DNA of 64,000 bases from Coprococcus phoceensis (GCF_900104635.1 NZ_FNWC01000007.1:1835421-1899420), one strand, 5' to 3'; positions 50,783-59,433 are shown, counted from the first letter of the stretch. Notes: a model not told the origin generated them from the letters alone. Translations and numbers: made by a program.

Positions 50783-51784
50783 TTATACGGTTGCCAGTCT
50801 TTCATAATATCGATTCAGAATCTCTGCCTGATGTGACACCTCTCTCTCTCTTGCCCGCTCCAATCCATTCAATGTCAGCGTCGGAATCTTTCTTTCCAAA
50901 ATTTCTTCAATCCGCTCTTTGAATTCCTGATTATCTCTTCCCTTATAGACATCTCTATTTTCTTCCAGCCAGTCACTGTAAACCGGAATATCACGAAGCA
51001 ACACCGGAATCTGAGAGGCTAACGCCTCCAGCACGACAATTCCCTCTGTCTCCTCATAAGATGGAAAGAAAAACAGATCGCAGCTGCTATACGCCATCTG
51101 AAGCTCTTCTTTTGGCAGATATCCGGTAAATTTAAGATTTGGCAGCTTTGTGTGAACCGCCTCTCTGATTTTCTTTGGAATTTGGCTATCCGGCGTATAG
51201 CCGAACCAGACAAACTGATATTCCGGCATCTGCTTTGCAAGTTCTACAAAGTCTAAAATTCCTTTTCTCTCAAAATAAAGTCCTACTGACATCACAATCT
51301 TGTCTGTATTTTTAAATCCATACTTATTTCGGAATTTCTCACGAGCCAGTATGTTCTTTTGAAACAACATAGTATCCACACCGTTTGAGATAACCTCAAT
51401 CTGTTTTTTGATACCGTACCCCTCAAGTAATGACTTCGAATAATTTGTCGGGGTTAAAATCAGATCTCCGGTCTGATAGCATTTCATAATCCACTTCTTG
51501 AATAACGGTGCAATCAGATTCGAACCTGTAAAGGAATTTTGAAAATCCTCTTTTGTAGAATGGGCGTGATAAACTACTTTTTTCCCGCATTTTTTCGCTT
51601 TCTTTGCCATAAAATAATCACTCGGAAAAATCGTATTGATATGTACTACATCGTAATCATCTTTTGGGTCTGTCGTCACTTCCACACCGTTTCCCTTAAG
51701 AGATTCTTCTTGCATAACCATGGCTCTCCCCACTCCACTTTTTAAGACGACTTGTCGATTCTTCGCATATAACAGCACTTTCAT
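50783..51784 (-). CDS. GT4 glycosyltransferase, second of a pair
   Basis: A 333-residue GT-B retaining glycosyltransferase. MKVLLYAKNRQ with KSGVGRAMVMQEESL is the usual N-terminus, HINTIFPSDYF and YHAHSTKEDFQNSF are in the acceptor domain, and the donor-binding E-x7-E motif is in EETEGIVVLEAL near 264. The start at 51784 lies 89 bases inside the end of the upstream glycosyltransferase gene, in another frame. The pair resembles the mono- and diglucosyl-diacylglycerol synthases of Firmicutes, where the second adds the second sugar. Lipid and sugar are not shown. Confidence 0.85.
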   Translation of the reverse strand: MKVLLYAKNRQVVLKSGVGRAMVMQEESLKGNGVEVTTDPKDDYDVVHINTIFPSDYFMAKKAKKCGKKVVYHAHSTKEDFQNSFTGSNLIAPLFKKWIMKCYQTGDLILTPTNYSKSLLEGYGIKKQIEVISNGVDTMLFQKNILAREKFRNKYGFKNTDKIVMSVGLYFERKGILDFVELAKQMPEYQFVWFGYTPDSQIPKKIREAVHTKLPNLKFTGYLPKEELQMAYSSCDLFFFPSYEETEGIVVLEALASQIPVLLRDIPVYSDWLEENRDVYKGRDNQEFKERIEEILERKIPTLTLNGLERAREREVSHQAEILNRYYERLATV

Positions 51785-52946
51785 TTTTCTCACACTCTCT
51801 TTCCAATAATACTTTTTCATAACAGCTTTCCACACGCTTTCCAAATCGTTTTGTTCCATACTCTTCTGCGATTTTCCGGCTGTGCTGTCTCGCATTTTCA
51901 AATATTTCTTTTTCATCCAATAGTCTTTCTACGCCGGACACAAACTGTCCGATTGATTCATAAGAATATCCGTTTCCGCCTTCCTCCAGCACTCCGTAAA
52001 GGCAAGGGTCCTTCCTGCACACAAGCGGAAGTCCGCTTGCCATCGCCTCAATATAAGTCAACCCCTGTGTTTCGCTTGTCGACGCACATGTAAAAATGTC
52101 TCCCAATTTATAATAATCGGCTACTTCGTTTGGATTTACCATACCTGCAAACCGAACCGATCTTTCGATACCTAATTCCTTCGCCAGCTGCTCCAGGCTT
52201 CCTCTTGCCGGTCCGCCCCCCACAATCAAAAGAACGACATCCTGTCTTTTTGAAAGCAGTGCTTTCATTCCGCGCAGCAGCTCATCAATCTGTTTTTCAA
52301 ATCCAAGTCTTCCAAGACTTAGCAGAACTGTTTTGTCCTCTGGAATCTGATACTTTTCTTTCAATCTTTTTGTCATCTCCGTCTCTTGTTTTTTAAAAAA
52401 ACGGTCAATCTGTATTCCCGATGGAATGATCTGAATGTTGTTTTCCATTCCGTATTCCAAAAGTGCATATTCTACTTTTTTCGTAGGTGCAATGATGGTA
52501 TCTACATTTCGCAATCTCAATTTAATCCATTTTCCAAGTGCCGCCCGGCTCAATGTCTTTCCAATCGGAACATATTCTGTATACTGTTCATACAATGTGT
52601 GGTAAGTATGAATAAACACAGCGCCTGTCGCTTTCACAATCTTCTTTGCATAGCCAAAACTGAAAAATTCACATTGACTGTGTACCACATCCGGTTTCCA
52701 CCGAATCAGTTCTTCTATATAATCCGCGCACTTGGATACCGGAATTCTAATATCCGGATATATCTTTGCCGGCACAGATTTCATATAGTAGACATTATCT
52801 TTTTGGTAGGACGCATATTGATCAGACACAGTCAGAATTCTCACTTCATGTCCTTGCTTTGTCAATTCTTTCTCCAGATTTTTTACAGAAGTTACCACTC
52901 CGTTAATAGTTGAATCAAATAAATCGCTTGTAATTAGTACTTTCAT
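51696..52946 (-). CDS. GT4 glycosyltransferase, diacylglycerol glucosyltransferase-like
   Basis: A 416-residue GT-B enzyme resembling 1,2-diacylglycerol 3-glucosyltransferase. MKVLITSDLFDSTINGVVTS is a typical start, HSQCEFFSFGYAKKI and HTYHTLYEQYTEYVP match the lipid glucosyltransferase branch, LLSLGRLGFEKQIDELL opens the donor domain, and the E-x7-E motif is in ETQGLTYIEAM near 301. The protein carries about 30 extra C-terminal residues, the part overlapping the next gene, which suggests an old stop was lost by frameshift. GGGGACAG precedes the ATG. It probably makes glycolipid, the anchor for lipoteichoic-type polymers. Confidence 0.87.
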   Translation of the reverse strand: MKVLITSDLFDSTINGVVTSVKNLEKELTKQGHEVRILTVSDQYASYQKDNVYYMKSVPAKIYPDIRIPVSKCADYIEELIRWKPDVVHSQCEFFSFGYAKKIVKATGAVFIHTYHTLYEQYTEYVPIGKTLSRAALGKWIKLRLRNVDTIIAPTKKVEYALLEYGMENNIQIIPSGIQIDRFFKKQETEMTKRLKEKYQIPEDKTVLLSLGRLGFEKQIDELLRGMKALLSKRQDVVLLIVGGGPARGSLEQLAKELGIERSVRFAGMVNPNEVADYYKLGDIFTCASTSETQGLTYIEAMASGLPLVCRKDPCLYGVLEEGGNGYSYESIGQFVSGVERLLDEKEIFENARQHSRKIAEEYGTKRFGKRVESCYEKVLLERECEKNESAVICEESTSRLKKWSGESHGYARRIS

Positions 52947-52977
52947 AATGCTGTCCCCTTTTCTCTTCCTTTGTTAT

Positions 52978-53574
52978 CTATGCTATGAGTTTCCCTAAAA
53001 ATCCGCCTGCGTAAATCAGAGCCATGCTGTATGCTGCGATAGATGCCGGCTTTCCTAATAAAATGATCGCTGAAAATTTCTTCCACGACATCTTTGTCAA
53101 TCCTGCAATCATGCAAAGCACATCATCCGGAGCACACGGGAAAAAAATCGCAAGTGCAAAAAACTTATCAAATTTCTTTCCTTTGTCAAGCCATGTAATA
53201 TACTTGTCATAGGTTTCTTCCTTCACAAAAAATTTCACCAGGCATTGTCCATATCTTCTTGCCAAATAGAAATTGATTCCGGAACCTACCACAATTCCGA
53301 TGTAGTTATAAAGCAGTCCATACCATGGTCCAAATATGACAACACCTACTGCACATGTGATTCCTCCCGGAATAATCGGAACAACCACCTGTACCATCTG
53401 AATTAAGATAAATGTCACCGGCGCCCATATTCCGCCTTTTCGAACCAATTCTTCCATCATGGCCCGATCTGTAAAAATTCCACTCTTTACACCATATATG
53501 ACAAATGCAGCCATTGCCGCAGTACAAAGTACCGTCAAAATATTAATTGCTTTTTTCATTCCCTCTTTCTGCAT
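52978..53574 (-). CDS. TVP38/TMEM64 (DedA superfamily) membrane protein
   Basis: A 198-residue polytopic membrane protein of the VTT/SNARE-associated family. VVPIIPGGITCAVGVVIFGPW near 65 and NYIGIVVGSGINFYLARRYG are the re-entrant loop and following helix of the family, and IFFPCAPDDVLCMIAGLTKMS is its second signature. Members include lipid scramblases and undecaprenyl-phosphate transporters. Being first in the transcript with two lipid glycosyltransferases, a role in moving lipid or glycolipid is plausible but inferred. AGAGGAGGA precedes the ATG. Confidence 0.87.
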   Translation of the reverse strand: MQKEGMKKAINILTVLCTAAMAAFVIYGVKSGIFTDRAMMEELVRKGGIWAPVTFILIQMVQVVVPIIPGGITCAVGVVIFGPWYGLLYNYIGIVVGSGINFYLARRYGQCLVKFFVKEETYDKYITWLDKGKKFDKFFALAIFFPCAPDDVLCMIAGLTKMSWKKFSAIILLGKPASIAAYSMALIYAGGFLGKLIA

Positions 53575-53613
53575 CTTTCCATCCTCCTCTTAGTACTCTT
53601 ATTTTATAAAATT

Positions 53614-53667
53614 AAAGTTTCAAAAAAGGTACATCCATTTTTCGAAAAGGTACAATCTTGAAACTTT
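53614..53667. promoter_or_regulatory. Compound operator candidate upstream of the TVP38-GT4-GT4 operon
   Basis: A perfect 10-bp inverted repeat, AAAGTTTCAA (53614-53623) and TTGAAACTTT (53658-53667), flanks two direct repeats of AAAAGGTACA (53624-53633 and 53645-53654) set exactly 21 bases apart, two helical turns. It lies 40-95 bases before the start codon. Response regulators often bind such paired repeats. Apart from this, 53575-53797 holds nothing I recognise. Confidence 0.5.
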
Positions 53668-53855
53668 CCTTCTTTCTAGTATTAATGTTACCAAATCAAT
53701 TTTAAAATATCATAAGGGCTTTATTAAGACTTCTTAAAGATTTCAGTTCTATTTCTGATGATTTTACAGATTTTCTTAAGAAATTAAAAAAGAGCAAGCT
53801 CTTTTGCCAATGTCATTAAGTTAAGATATTAAAAATGTATTCTCTTATAGATCAA

Positions 53856-53882
53856 GGTATATAGAAAAATGTACCCTGCTCT
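53856..53882 (+). terminator. Read-in terminator at the IS left end
   Basis: GGTATAT pairs with ATGTACC (53856-53862 with 53869-53875, one G-U), followed by CTGCTC and a run of seven T from 53881. It would stop outside transcription from reaching the transposase. Confidence 0.45.
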
Positions 53883-53960
53883 TTTTTTGTGATTAAAAAA
53901 AATGGTTGACAAATACCAAAAAAATTGCGGCGAAGCCCCTTGTTTATAGGAGGTGACGTC

Positions 53961-55261
53961 GTGAATACACACGCTAATGAACTTAAAAATTGTTTACTAA
54001 AGATTATTGATGAAATGGCGCTTTCTTCTGACATCTTTAATCTTTCAGGAAAACCGGCTTTTGTCGTAAAAGTAAATTTAACTTTTCTACGTTGATTCAA
54101 TTTATTCTTTCTTTTGGAAGCAACAGTCTTGGACATGAGATAGGAGAATTTTTTGAATATAGGAAAGGGTTTCCAACTGTGTCAGCATTTGTCCAACAAA
54201 GAAAAAAACTCAGTTACACTGCCTTAGAACATTTGTTTTATCGCTTTAATGAATGTACATTTAAAAAACCTGTCCTTTATAAAAATTATCGTTTACTTGC
54301 AATTGATGGAAGTGATTTTTCACTACCTTACAACTCTCAAGAAGATAATGTTATGGGGGATAATCATTTTTCGACCCTCCATTTGAATGCACTTTTTGAT
54401 GTTTGTAGTAAAAGCTTTTTGGATGTCATTGTTCAAAAGGGATTGCACGAAAACGAAACAGGTGCAGCATGTGAACTTGTGGATCGAATCAGTGAAAAAC
54501 ATCCTGTTATAATCATGGCAGACCGTGGTTATGAGAACTATAATCTTTTCGCTCATATTGAAGAGAGACTTTTTGATTATGTTGTAAGAGTCAGAGATTC
54601 TGATAATTCCTGTATGGTTTCTGGGTTAAATCTTCCTAAAACAGAGGAATATGATATTACAAAACGGGTGGTATTAACCAGACATTTCTCTGGTCCAGCT
54701 GCGATTAACACAGAAAAATATAAGTATCTTTCAAAGAAGTCCCGGTTTGATTATATTGAAAATAGCAAAAGTCCTGATTATGAGATAACAATACGGTTTG
54801 TCAGGTTCCTTTTAGATGACAATACATATGAAGTTATTGCAACGAGCCTTCCAGAAGAAATATTTTCAATGGAAGATTTGAAAGAAATCTATCATCAAAG
54901 ATGGGGAATAGAAACTGGCTTCAGAGAATTGAAATATATTCTTGGATTGTCAGCATTTCATTCTAAACAGGAGAATTCTATTTTACAGGAAATATACGCA
55001 AGATTAGTTATGTACAACTTTAGCATGTTGATTGCTCAACATGTAAAACCAAAAGAAAAAGATCTGAAGTATAAACTACAGATCAATTTCACGCAGGCTG
55101 CCAAAATCTGTTTGAACTTTTTCAGGTACAAAGGAAAGGAGCCTCCTTATGATATTGAAGCCACAATTCAACGATTCTTACTCCCAATAAGACCCAACCG
55201 AAAACGACAGCGAGTTTCTGTCAGTACATGTGTGGTTTCATTCAATTATAGATTAGCATAA
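53961..55261 (+). pseudogene. IS4-family transposase with an N-terminal frameshift
   Basis: A GTG start at 53961 has a strong AGGAGGTG ribosome site and codes for NTHANELKNCLLKIIDEMAL, the normal N-terminal region, but this frame stops at 54093-54095. The rest continues in the -1 frame (open from 54041) as RKSKFNFSTLIQFILSFG and runs 389 codons from 54092 to 55261. The DDE residues are intact: the Asp in AIDGSDFSL, the Asp in MADRGYENY, and the Glu in YHQRWGIETGFRELK. One base lost near 54050-54058 explains the break. No good slippery heptamer is seen, so programmed frameshifting is unlikely. It is probably inactive. Confidence 0.8.
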
Positions 55262-55346
55262 ATCAGAAATAATTCAATCTCTTTTACTCCTCCGATTCCG
55301 AAGGAGCTATTGTGCTATCAAAAAATCAAACGAAATTTTTCTTGTA

Positions 55347-55392
55347 ATACAAAATCAGAGCATATCCGAATTAGATATACTCTGATTTGTAT
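55347..55392. terminator. Terminator after the transposase, inside the IS right end
   Basis: Arms of about 19 bp (ATACAAAATCAGAG with CATATC, against GATATAC with TCTGATTTGTAT) with one bulge and one mismatch, followed by ATTTTTGTTTT. It can act both ways and may replace the chromosomal terminator that the IS disrupted. Confidence 0.75.
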
Positions 55393-55464
55393 ATTTTTGT
55401 TTTGGATTGCCATTTACATCATTTTAACTTAATGATATTGGCTCTTTTGCTCACTCCCTTTTGA

Positions 55465-55695
55465 TTATTCATCAAATCCGACAACAAGGTAAAATCCCCG
55501 TTCGGTCTCTTTGATCTGATTGATGATTCCTTTGTCTGATTTTATTCTCTGATTGCTTCGATAAATTCCAGACATCGCAACCGACGGTTCTACAATATAG
55601 CTGTAAAGACTTCCATTAACTCTCTCAGTCACTTTAATTTCCTGCCCTTCTTCTACCAGACCTTTTCGTTCCATTTTAAACTGCTCTTCTCGCAT
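55465..55695 (-). CDS. Small protein of unknown function, coupled to the SulP transporter gene
   Basis: 76 residues, not recognised. A soluble protein with an N-terminal charged helix (REEQFKMERKGLVEEGQ), then beta-strand-like segments around TERVNGSLYSYIVEP, IYRSNQRIKSDKG and GFYLVVGFDE. It starts two bases after the SulP stop, so it is translated with it and could be an accessory or regulatory subunit. Its terminator was split by the IS element downstream. The ribosome site is weak (AGAAG). Confidence 0.6.
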   Translation of the reverse strand: MREEQFKMERKGLVEEGQEIKVTERVNGSLYSYIVEPSVAMSGIYRSNQRIKSDKGIINQIKETERGFYLVVGFDE

Positions 55696-55697
55696 TT

Positions 55698-57344
55698 TTA
55701 CATCTTCTTTCTACTTTGTTTTTGACACAATTGTTCTGCTCGTCTAAGCGCCGTCTCTATGCTCTCGCAGAAATTCTCACTTCCCACATCCACTACAAAT
55801 CCTGCTTTTTCCATCATTCTACGCGGTTGTTCTGTCACATGGGATAAAATCAAAGTAATATTCTTTCTTTTGCACGAACGATATACTTCTTCCAATTTTC
55901 GTAATGCAGATACGTCCATTGCCGGCACATCACTCATCCTCAATATGACAACCTTCGTATTTTTATCTGCTGATACACTCAAAAATTTGTCTGCTGCTGC
56001 AAAAAACATCGGTCCTTCCAGTTCATACACAAGTGTTCCTTTGGGCACAATGCGAAGTCCTTCTCTTTCCTCTTCTACATATTCCCAACTTCTGACATCT
56101 GCCACATCAGACATTCTTTTCAAAAACAAAATCACCGCCAGCATAAATCCAATTTCAATCGCAACAACCAAGTCAAACACAACTGTCAGCACAAATGTTG
56201 TCACCAGCACAAATATATCGCTTTTCGGCGCTGTTTTCAAAAGAGTCACAAACTCTCTCCAACCACACATATTGTAGGCAACCATAAAAAGAATTGCCGC
56301 AATCGCAGGCATCGGAATCAATGCCGCATAAGGCATCAGCACAATCAGAATTAGTAATAATACTACGGAATGAACCATTCCAGCGATTGGAGTACGCCCT
56401 CCGTTTTTCACGTTTGCTGCTGTTCTTGCAATTGCACCTGTCGCTGGAATTCCTCCGAATATACCAGATGCAATATTTCCTGCTCCCTGAGCAATCAATT
56501 CCACATTTGGATTATGTCTGTCTCCAATCATTCCATCCGATACAACACAAGACAAAAGTGACTCGATCGCCGCCAGTACTGCAATTGTAAATGCATCCGG
56601 AAGTACACTCTCGATCAATTCCAAACTAAATTGGGGCATAGACGGTACCGGAAGTTTATTCGATATCTCATACAGACTTCCGATTGTATTGACCTCCATA
56701 TCCAGCCCTTTCACAAGCACAATTGTTACAATGACAGCAATCAGAGACGGTGGGATTTTTGCGTTGATCTTCGGCCAGACAATCAGGATTGCCAGTGCAA
56801 TCAGTCCAACGCTCAACGCCTGCGCATTGATTGTCCCAATCGTGTCTATGCACTCTTTTAATTTTTCCATCGTCTCAATCGGAGCATGTTTAAATTCCAG
56901 TCCCAAAAAGTCTTTAATCTGCCCAATTACAATCGTCACAGCGATTCCACTTGTAAATCCTGTCACAATCGTATACGGAATAAACTTGATCAATCCTCCA
57001 AGCTTAAAGACTCCCATCAGGATCAAAATCACTCCGGCAAGAATTGTCGCTGCGACAAGACCTGCCATTCCTTTCTGTGCGACAATCCCTGCTACAATCG
57101 TCGCAAATGCTGCTGTCGGACCAGATATCTGCACCCGGCTTCCGCCAAGCATTGCTATAACAAATCCTGCCACAATCGCAGTATAAATTCCCTGTTCCGG
57201 GCTCACGCCGGATGCCAGTGCTAACGCAATCGACAATGGCAATGCAATGATTGCCACGATAATCCCTGCCACAATATCTTTTATAAATTGTTCCTTCGAA
57301 TACTCTTTCCACATCAGGAACAATTTTGGTATTCTCTCTTCCAT
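55698..57344 (-). CDS. SulP/SLC26 family anion transporter with STAS domain
   Basis: A 548-residue transporter for sulfate, bicarbonate or dicarboxylates. About fourteen membrane helices span residues 20-420. Family signatures: IVAIIALPLSIALALASGVSP near 29 (first SulP helix) and SRVQISGPTAAFATIVAGIV near 69. The C-terminal STAS domain covers about 435-545 with VVILRMSDVPAMDVSALRKL. The ion is not predictable; bicarbonate transport is common in BicA-like members. It lies between the CmpB-like gene and the small gene on the same strand, 25 and 2 bases apart. Confidence 0.92.
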   Translation of the reverse strand: MEERIPKLFLMWKEYSKEQFIKDIVAGIIVAIIALPLSIALALASGVSPEQGIYTAIVAGFVIAMLGGSRVQISGPTAAFATIVAGIVAQKGMAGLVAATILAGVILILMGVFKLGGLIKFIPYTIVTGFTSGIAVTIVIGQIKDFLGLEFKHAPIETMEKLKECIDTIGTINAQALSVGLIALAILIVWPKINAKIPPSLIAVIVTIVLVKGLDMEVNTIGSLYEISNKLPVPSMPQFSLELIESVLPDAFTIAVLAAIESLLSCVVSDGMIGDRHNPNVELIAQGAGNIASGIFGGIPATGAIARTAANVKNGGRTPIAGMVHSVVLLLILIVLMPYAALIPMPAIAAILFMVAYNMCGWREFVTLLKTAPKSDIFVLVTTFVLTVVFDLVVAIEIGFMLAVILFLKRMSDVADVRSWEYVEEEREGLRIVPKGTLVYELEGPMFFAAADKFLSVSADKNTKVVILRMSDVPAMDVSALRKLEEVYRSCKRKNITLILSHVTEQPRRMMEKAGFVVDVGSENFCESIETALRRAEQLCQKQSRKKM

Positions 57345-57369
57345 TCCTTATTCTTACCCCACTCACATT

Positions 57370-58206
57370 TTATTTTCGTTTTAAATACTGTTTTAAATCC
57401 TCCATCGCCTCTCGGTACTTTTTAGATTCTATTCTAGGAAACGCCTTCAGTAAACGTCTCGAAACTCGTATTCCTTTTCCACCAACTTCTTTATACTTTT
57501 TCTTCAAATCCGCAATTTTTTCCATTGCCTCATCTGACACATCTTGTATTTTCCCTTTCACTCCGTCAGATGCTTCCTGCACTTTTAATTTCCATTCATC
57601 TCTTCGCTCTAACACTTCTACAACTTCCTGATAAATGTTCTCTCCAAGTTCGTCTGAGATACGATGTAAATCTGTTGCAATCTCTTTCATCTTCTCTAAG
57701 TGCTTGTTCATCTTCAAAATTGTGGAAGCTGTCACATACAAATCGGCAAACATCACAATACCCAGCACAACAATCAAGGTCATTCCTACTGGAAACGGAA
57801 TCCATGACAACACTTTATGAATCAGTGGATGGATAAAATCTACGATCAGAACGCACGCTGCTCCCCAAATCAAAGAAAACAAAAGGCACACATAACCATT
57901 CAGATTCAGAGGCATCTTTGAGTAATCCCACCACTTATTATGAAATATTTTCTCCAAAATAAATCCGGTCACCCATTCCAAAGCAGTCACCATCACTACA
58001 GATGCAATATACAGCAGCACCAGATTTTCCTTGTATGGTGTCAAAAACTGAACAACAATCCCTACACCGATTCCATATATCGGACAGATCGGACCGTTTA
58101 GAAATCCTCTGTTTACAAATTTTCGCTCCTTGCATGCCGCAAATGCAACTTCTGTGCACCATCCTAAAAAACCATATACAAAAAAATATAAGATTAAATA
58201 ATACAA
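57370..58206 (-). CDS. CmpB-type putative ABC transporter permease domain protein
   Basis: A 278-residue membrane protein of the ABC_trans_CmpB family (PF06541-like). The first 160 residues hold five predicted helices with family motifs FFVYGFLGWCTEVAFA near 8, FVNRGFLNGPICPIYGIG near 30, and WWDYSKMPLNLNGYVCL near 92. The C-terminal 110 residues are a charged coiled helix (MNKHLEKMKEIATDLHRISD, then KIADLKKKYKEV). Despite the family name, no ATPase is adjacent, so the transporter role is doubtful. The start is TTG, seven bases after AGGAGG. Confidence 0.8.
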   Translation of the reverse strand: MYYLILYFFVYGFLGWCTEVAFAACKERKFVNRGFLNGPICPIYGIGVGIVVQFLTPYKENLVLLYIASVVMVTALEWVTGFILEKIFHNKWWDYSKMPLNLNGYVCLLFSLIWGAACVLIVDFIHPLIHKVLSWIPFPVGMTLIVVLGIVMFADLYVTASTILKMNKHLEKMKEIATDLHRISDELGENIYQEVVEVLERRDEWKLKVQEASDGVKGKIQDVSDEAMEKIADLKKKYKEVGGKGIRVSRRLLKAFPRIESKKYREAMEDLKQYLKRK

Positions 58207-58253
58207 ACTATTTCCTCCTAATTGTCTGTTATATCTTCTTCATGCTGGCATCA

Positions 58254-58282
58254 ATTGTATAATAAGTCTGGCAATCTTTCAA
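58254..58282 (-). promoter_or_regulatory. Promoter of the CmpB-SulP-small protein operon
   Basis: Minus-strand TTGAAA (complement of 58277-58282), 17 bases, TACAAT (complement of 58254-58259); five of six matches in each. The region 58283-58453 holds nothing I recognise except GTGAC-agcc-GTCAC near 58398-58411. Confidence 0.65.
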
Positions 58283-58453
58283 GTAAAATCCCGAATTATT
58301 TTTTACTTTTATGAACCGTTTATGGTTGCAGTCAGAAATTATTTATGATATGCTTAGTCCCACAAATCAAACATTCTATAACTTCTAATATCTCGTGACA
58401 GCCGTCACAAGAACCCCAATTTGTATTCATATTTTATTTAAAGAAAGATGGTG

Positions 58454-58496
58454 ATGCCTATGAATCTTTATGCCCTTTCCATTGATTCACAGGCAT
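58454..58496 (+). other. Hairpin in the leader of the Rpn-type gene
   Basis: ATGCCTATGAATC (58454-58466) pairs with GATTCACAGGCAT (58484-58496), 13 bp with one wobble, and a 17-base loop, 31 bases before the TTG start. It may limit read-in or translation of the nuclease gene. Confidence 0.5.
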
Positions 58497-58527
58497 AAAT
58501 TTGATAAGATATAAAGGAGGAACACAT

Positions 58528-59433
58528 TTGACAGAACATAAGATAAATAAGAAGTATAAAGACAGGATATTCCGGATGATTTTCCATGAGAAAAAGGAGC
58601 TTTTGGAGCTTTACAACGCAGTCAATAACAGTAATTACACAAATCCCGATGATTTAACTATTACTACCATCGAGGACGTTGTCTACATGGGAATGAAAAA
58701 TGACTTGTCCTTTCTCATCGGGGATGTGATGAATCTGTATGAGCATCAAAGTTCATTCAGTCCAAACCTGCCATTGAGAGGATTATTCTATTTTTCATCC
58801 CTGTACAAAGAGTATATCGAACCGGTAAAGCACCGCCTGTATACAGCATCGCCGCTCCATATTCCCTTTCCAAAGTATGTTGTTTTTTACAACGGAACAA
58901 AGAAAGAACCGGAGCGGCAGGAATTAAAGCTGAGTGATTTGTTTCTTGAAAACAAAGAGGAAACAACTCCATCTTTGGAATGTACAGCAGTTGTACTCAA
59001 TATCAATTTAGGGAAAAACCGAGAGTTAATGGAGAAATGCAGACCATTAAAGGAATACGCAGAGTTTATCAGTATCATCCGAAAATATCTTTCGGAACAG
59101 ATGGACTTTGGAAATGCAGTGAATAAAGCAGTGGATTTCTGTATCCACAATGGGATTCTTGCGGATATACTTCAAAAAAATCGATCGGAGGTCGTGGATA
59201 TGATTTTGACAGAATATGACGAAGAAGAATTTCGGAGAGCATGGAGAGAAGATTTATTGAATGAAGGATTCCGTAAAGGTTTGAACAACGGTTTAAGTAA
59301 AGGAATCAAAGGAACTATTCATGCTTGTATGAAATTTAATGTTCCAAAAGAAGATGTAATGCAAAACCTGATGGAAGAATTTTCACTGTCACAGGAAGAG
59401 GCTGAAAAGTATTTAGAAGAATACTGGAAATAA
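58528..59433 (+). CDS. Rpn-family recombination-promoting nuclease / putative transposase
   Basis: A 301-residue PD-(D/E)xK protein. The N-terminal catalytic region contains KKYKDRIFRMIFHEKKELLE, TIEDVVYMGMKNDLSFLIGD and the core YEHQSSF, where Asp then Glu-x-Gln stand for the nuclease D...ExQ. LRGLFYFSSLYKEYI follows. The C-terminal part has short helical repeats (GFRKGLNNGLSKGIKG). Such proteins cleave DNA and promote recombination; many are multicopy in Clostridia. The start is TTG, with AGGAGG seven bases upstream; nine earlier in-frame codons cover the ribosome site. A terminator follows and no inverted ends are evident, so it is not itself an obvious IS. Confidence 0.8.
   Translation: MTEHKINKKYKDRIFRMIFHEKKELLELYNAVNNSNYTNPDDLTITTIEDVVYMGMKNDLSFLIGDVMNLYEHQSSFSPNLPLRGLFYFSSLYKEYIEPVKHRLYTASPLHIPFPKYVVFYNGTKKEPERQELKLSDLFLENKEETTPSLECTAVVLNINLGKNRELMEKCRPLKEYAEFISIIRKYLSEQMDFGNAVNKAVDFCIHNGILADILQKNRSEVVDMILTEYDEEEFRRAWREDLLNEGFRKGLNNGLSKGIKGTIHACMKFNVPKEDVMQNLMEEFSLSQEEAEKYLEEYWK

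Larger units (their letters stand above)
53808..55440 (+). mobile_element. Complete IS4-family insertion sequence, 1633 bp
   Basis: The ends are imperfect inverted repeats: CAATGTCATTAAGTTAAGAT at the left and its partner at the right, differing at two of twenty positions. The 10-bp sequence GCTCTTTTGC stands on both sides (53798-53807 and 55441-55450), a target duplication of the size usual for IS4 elements. The transposase lies on the plus strand, with a hairpin before it and a strong terminator after it. The two duplications are identical, so the insertion looks recent. Confidence 0.9.

Noticed and set aside
54041..54095. Programmed -1 frameshifting in the IS4 transposase
   Set aside because: No X-XXY-YYZ heptamer in the correct phase is found in the overlap, and IS4 elements do not normally use it.
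58528..59433. Calling the Rpn-type gene a complete insertion sequence
   Set aside because: No terminal inverted repeats or target duplication are seen around it.
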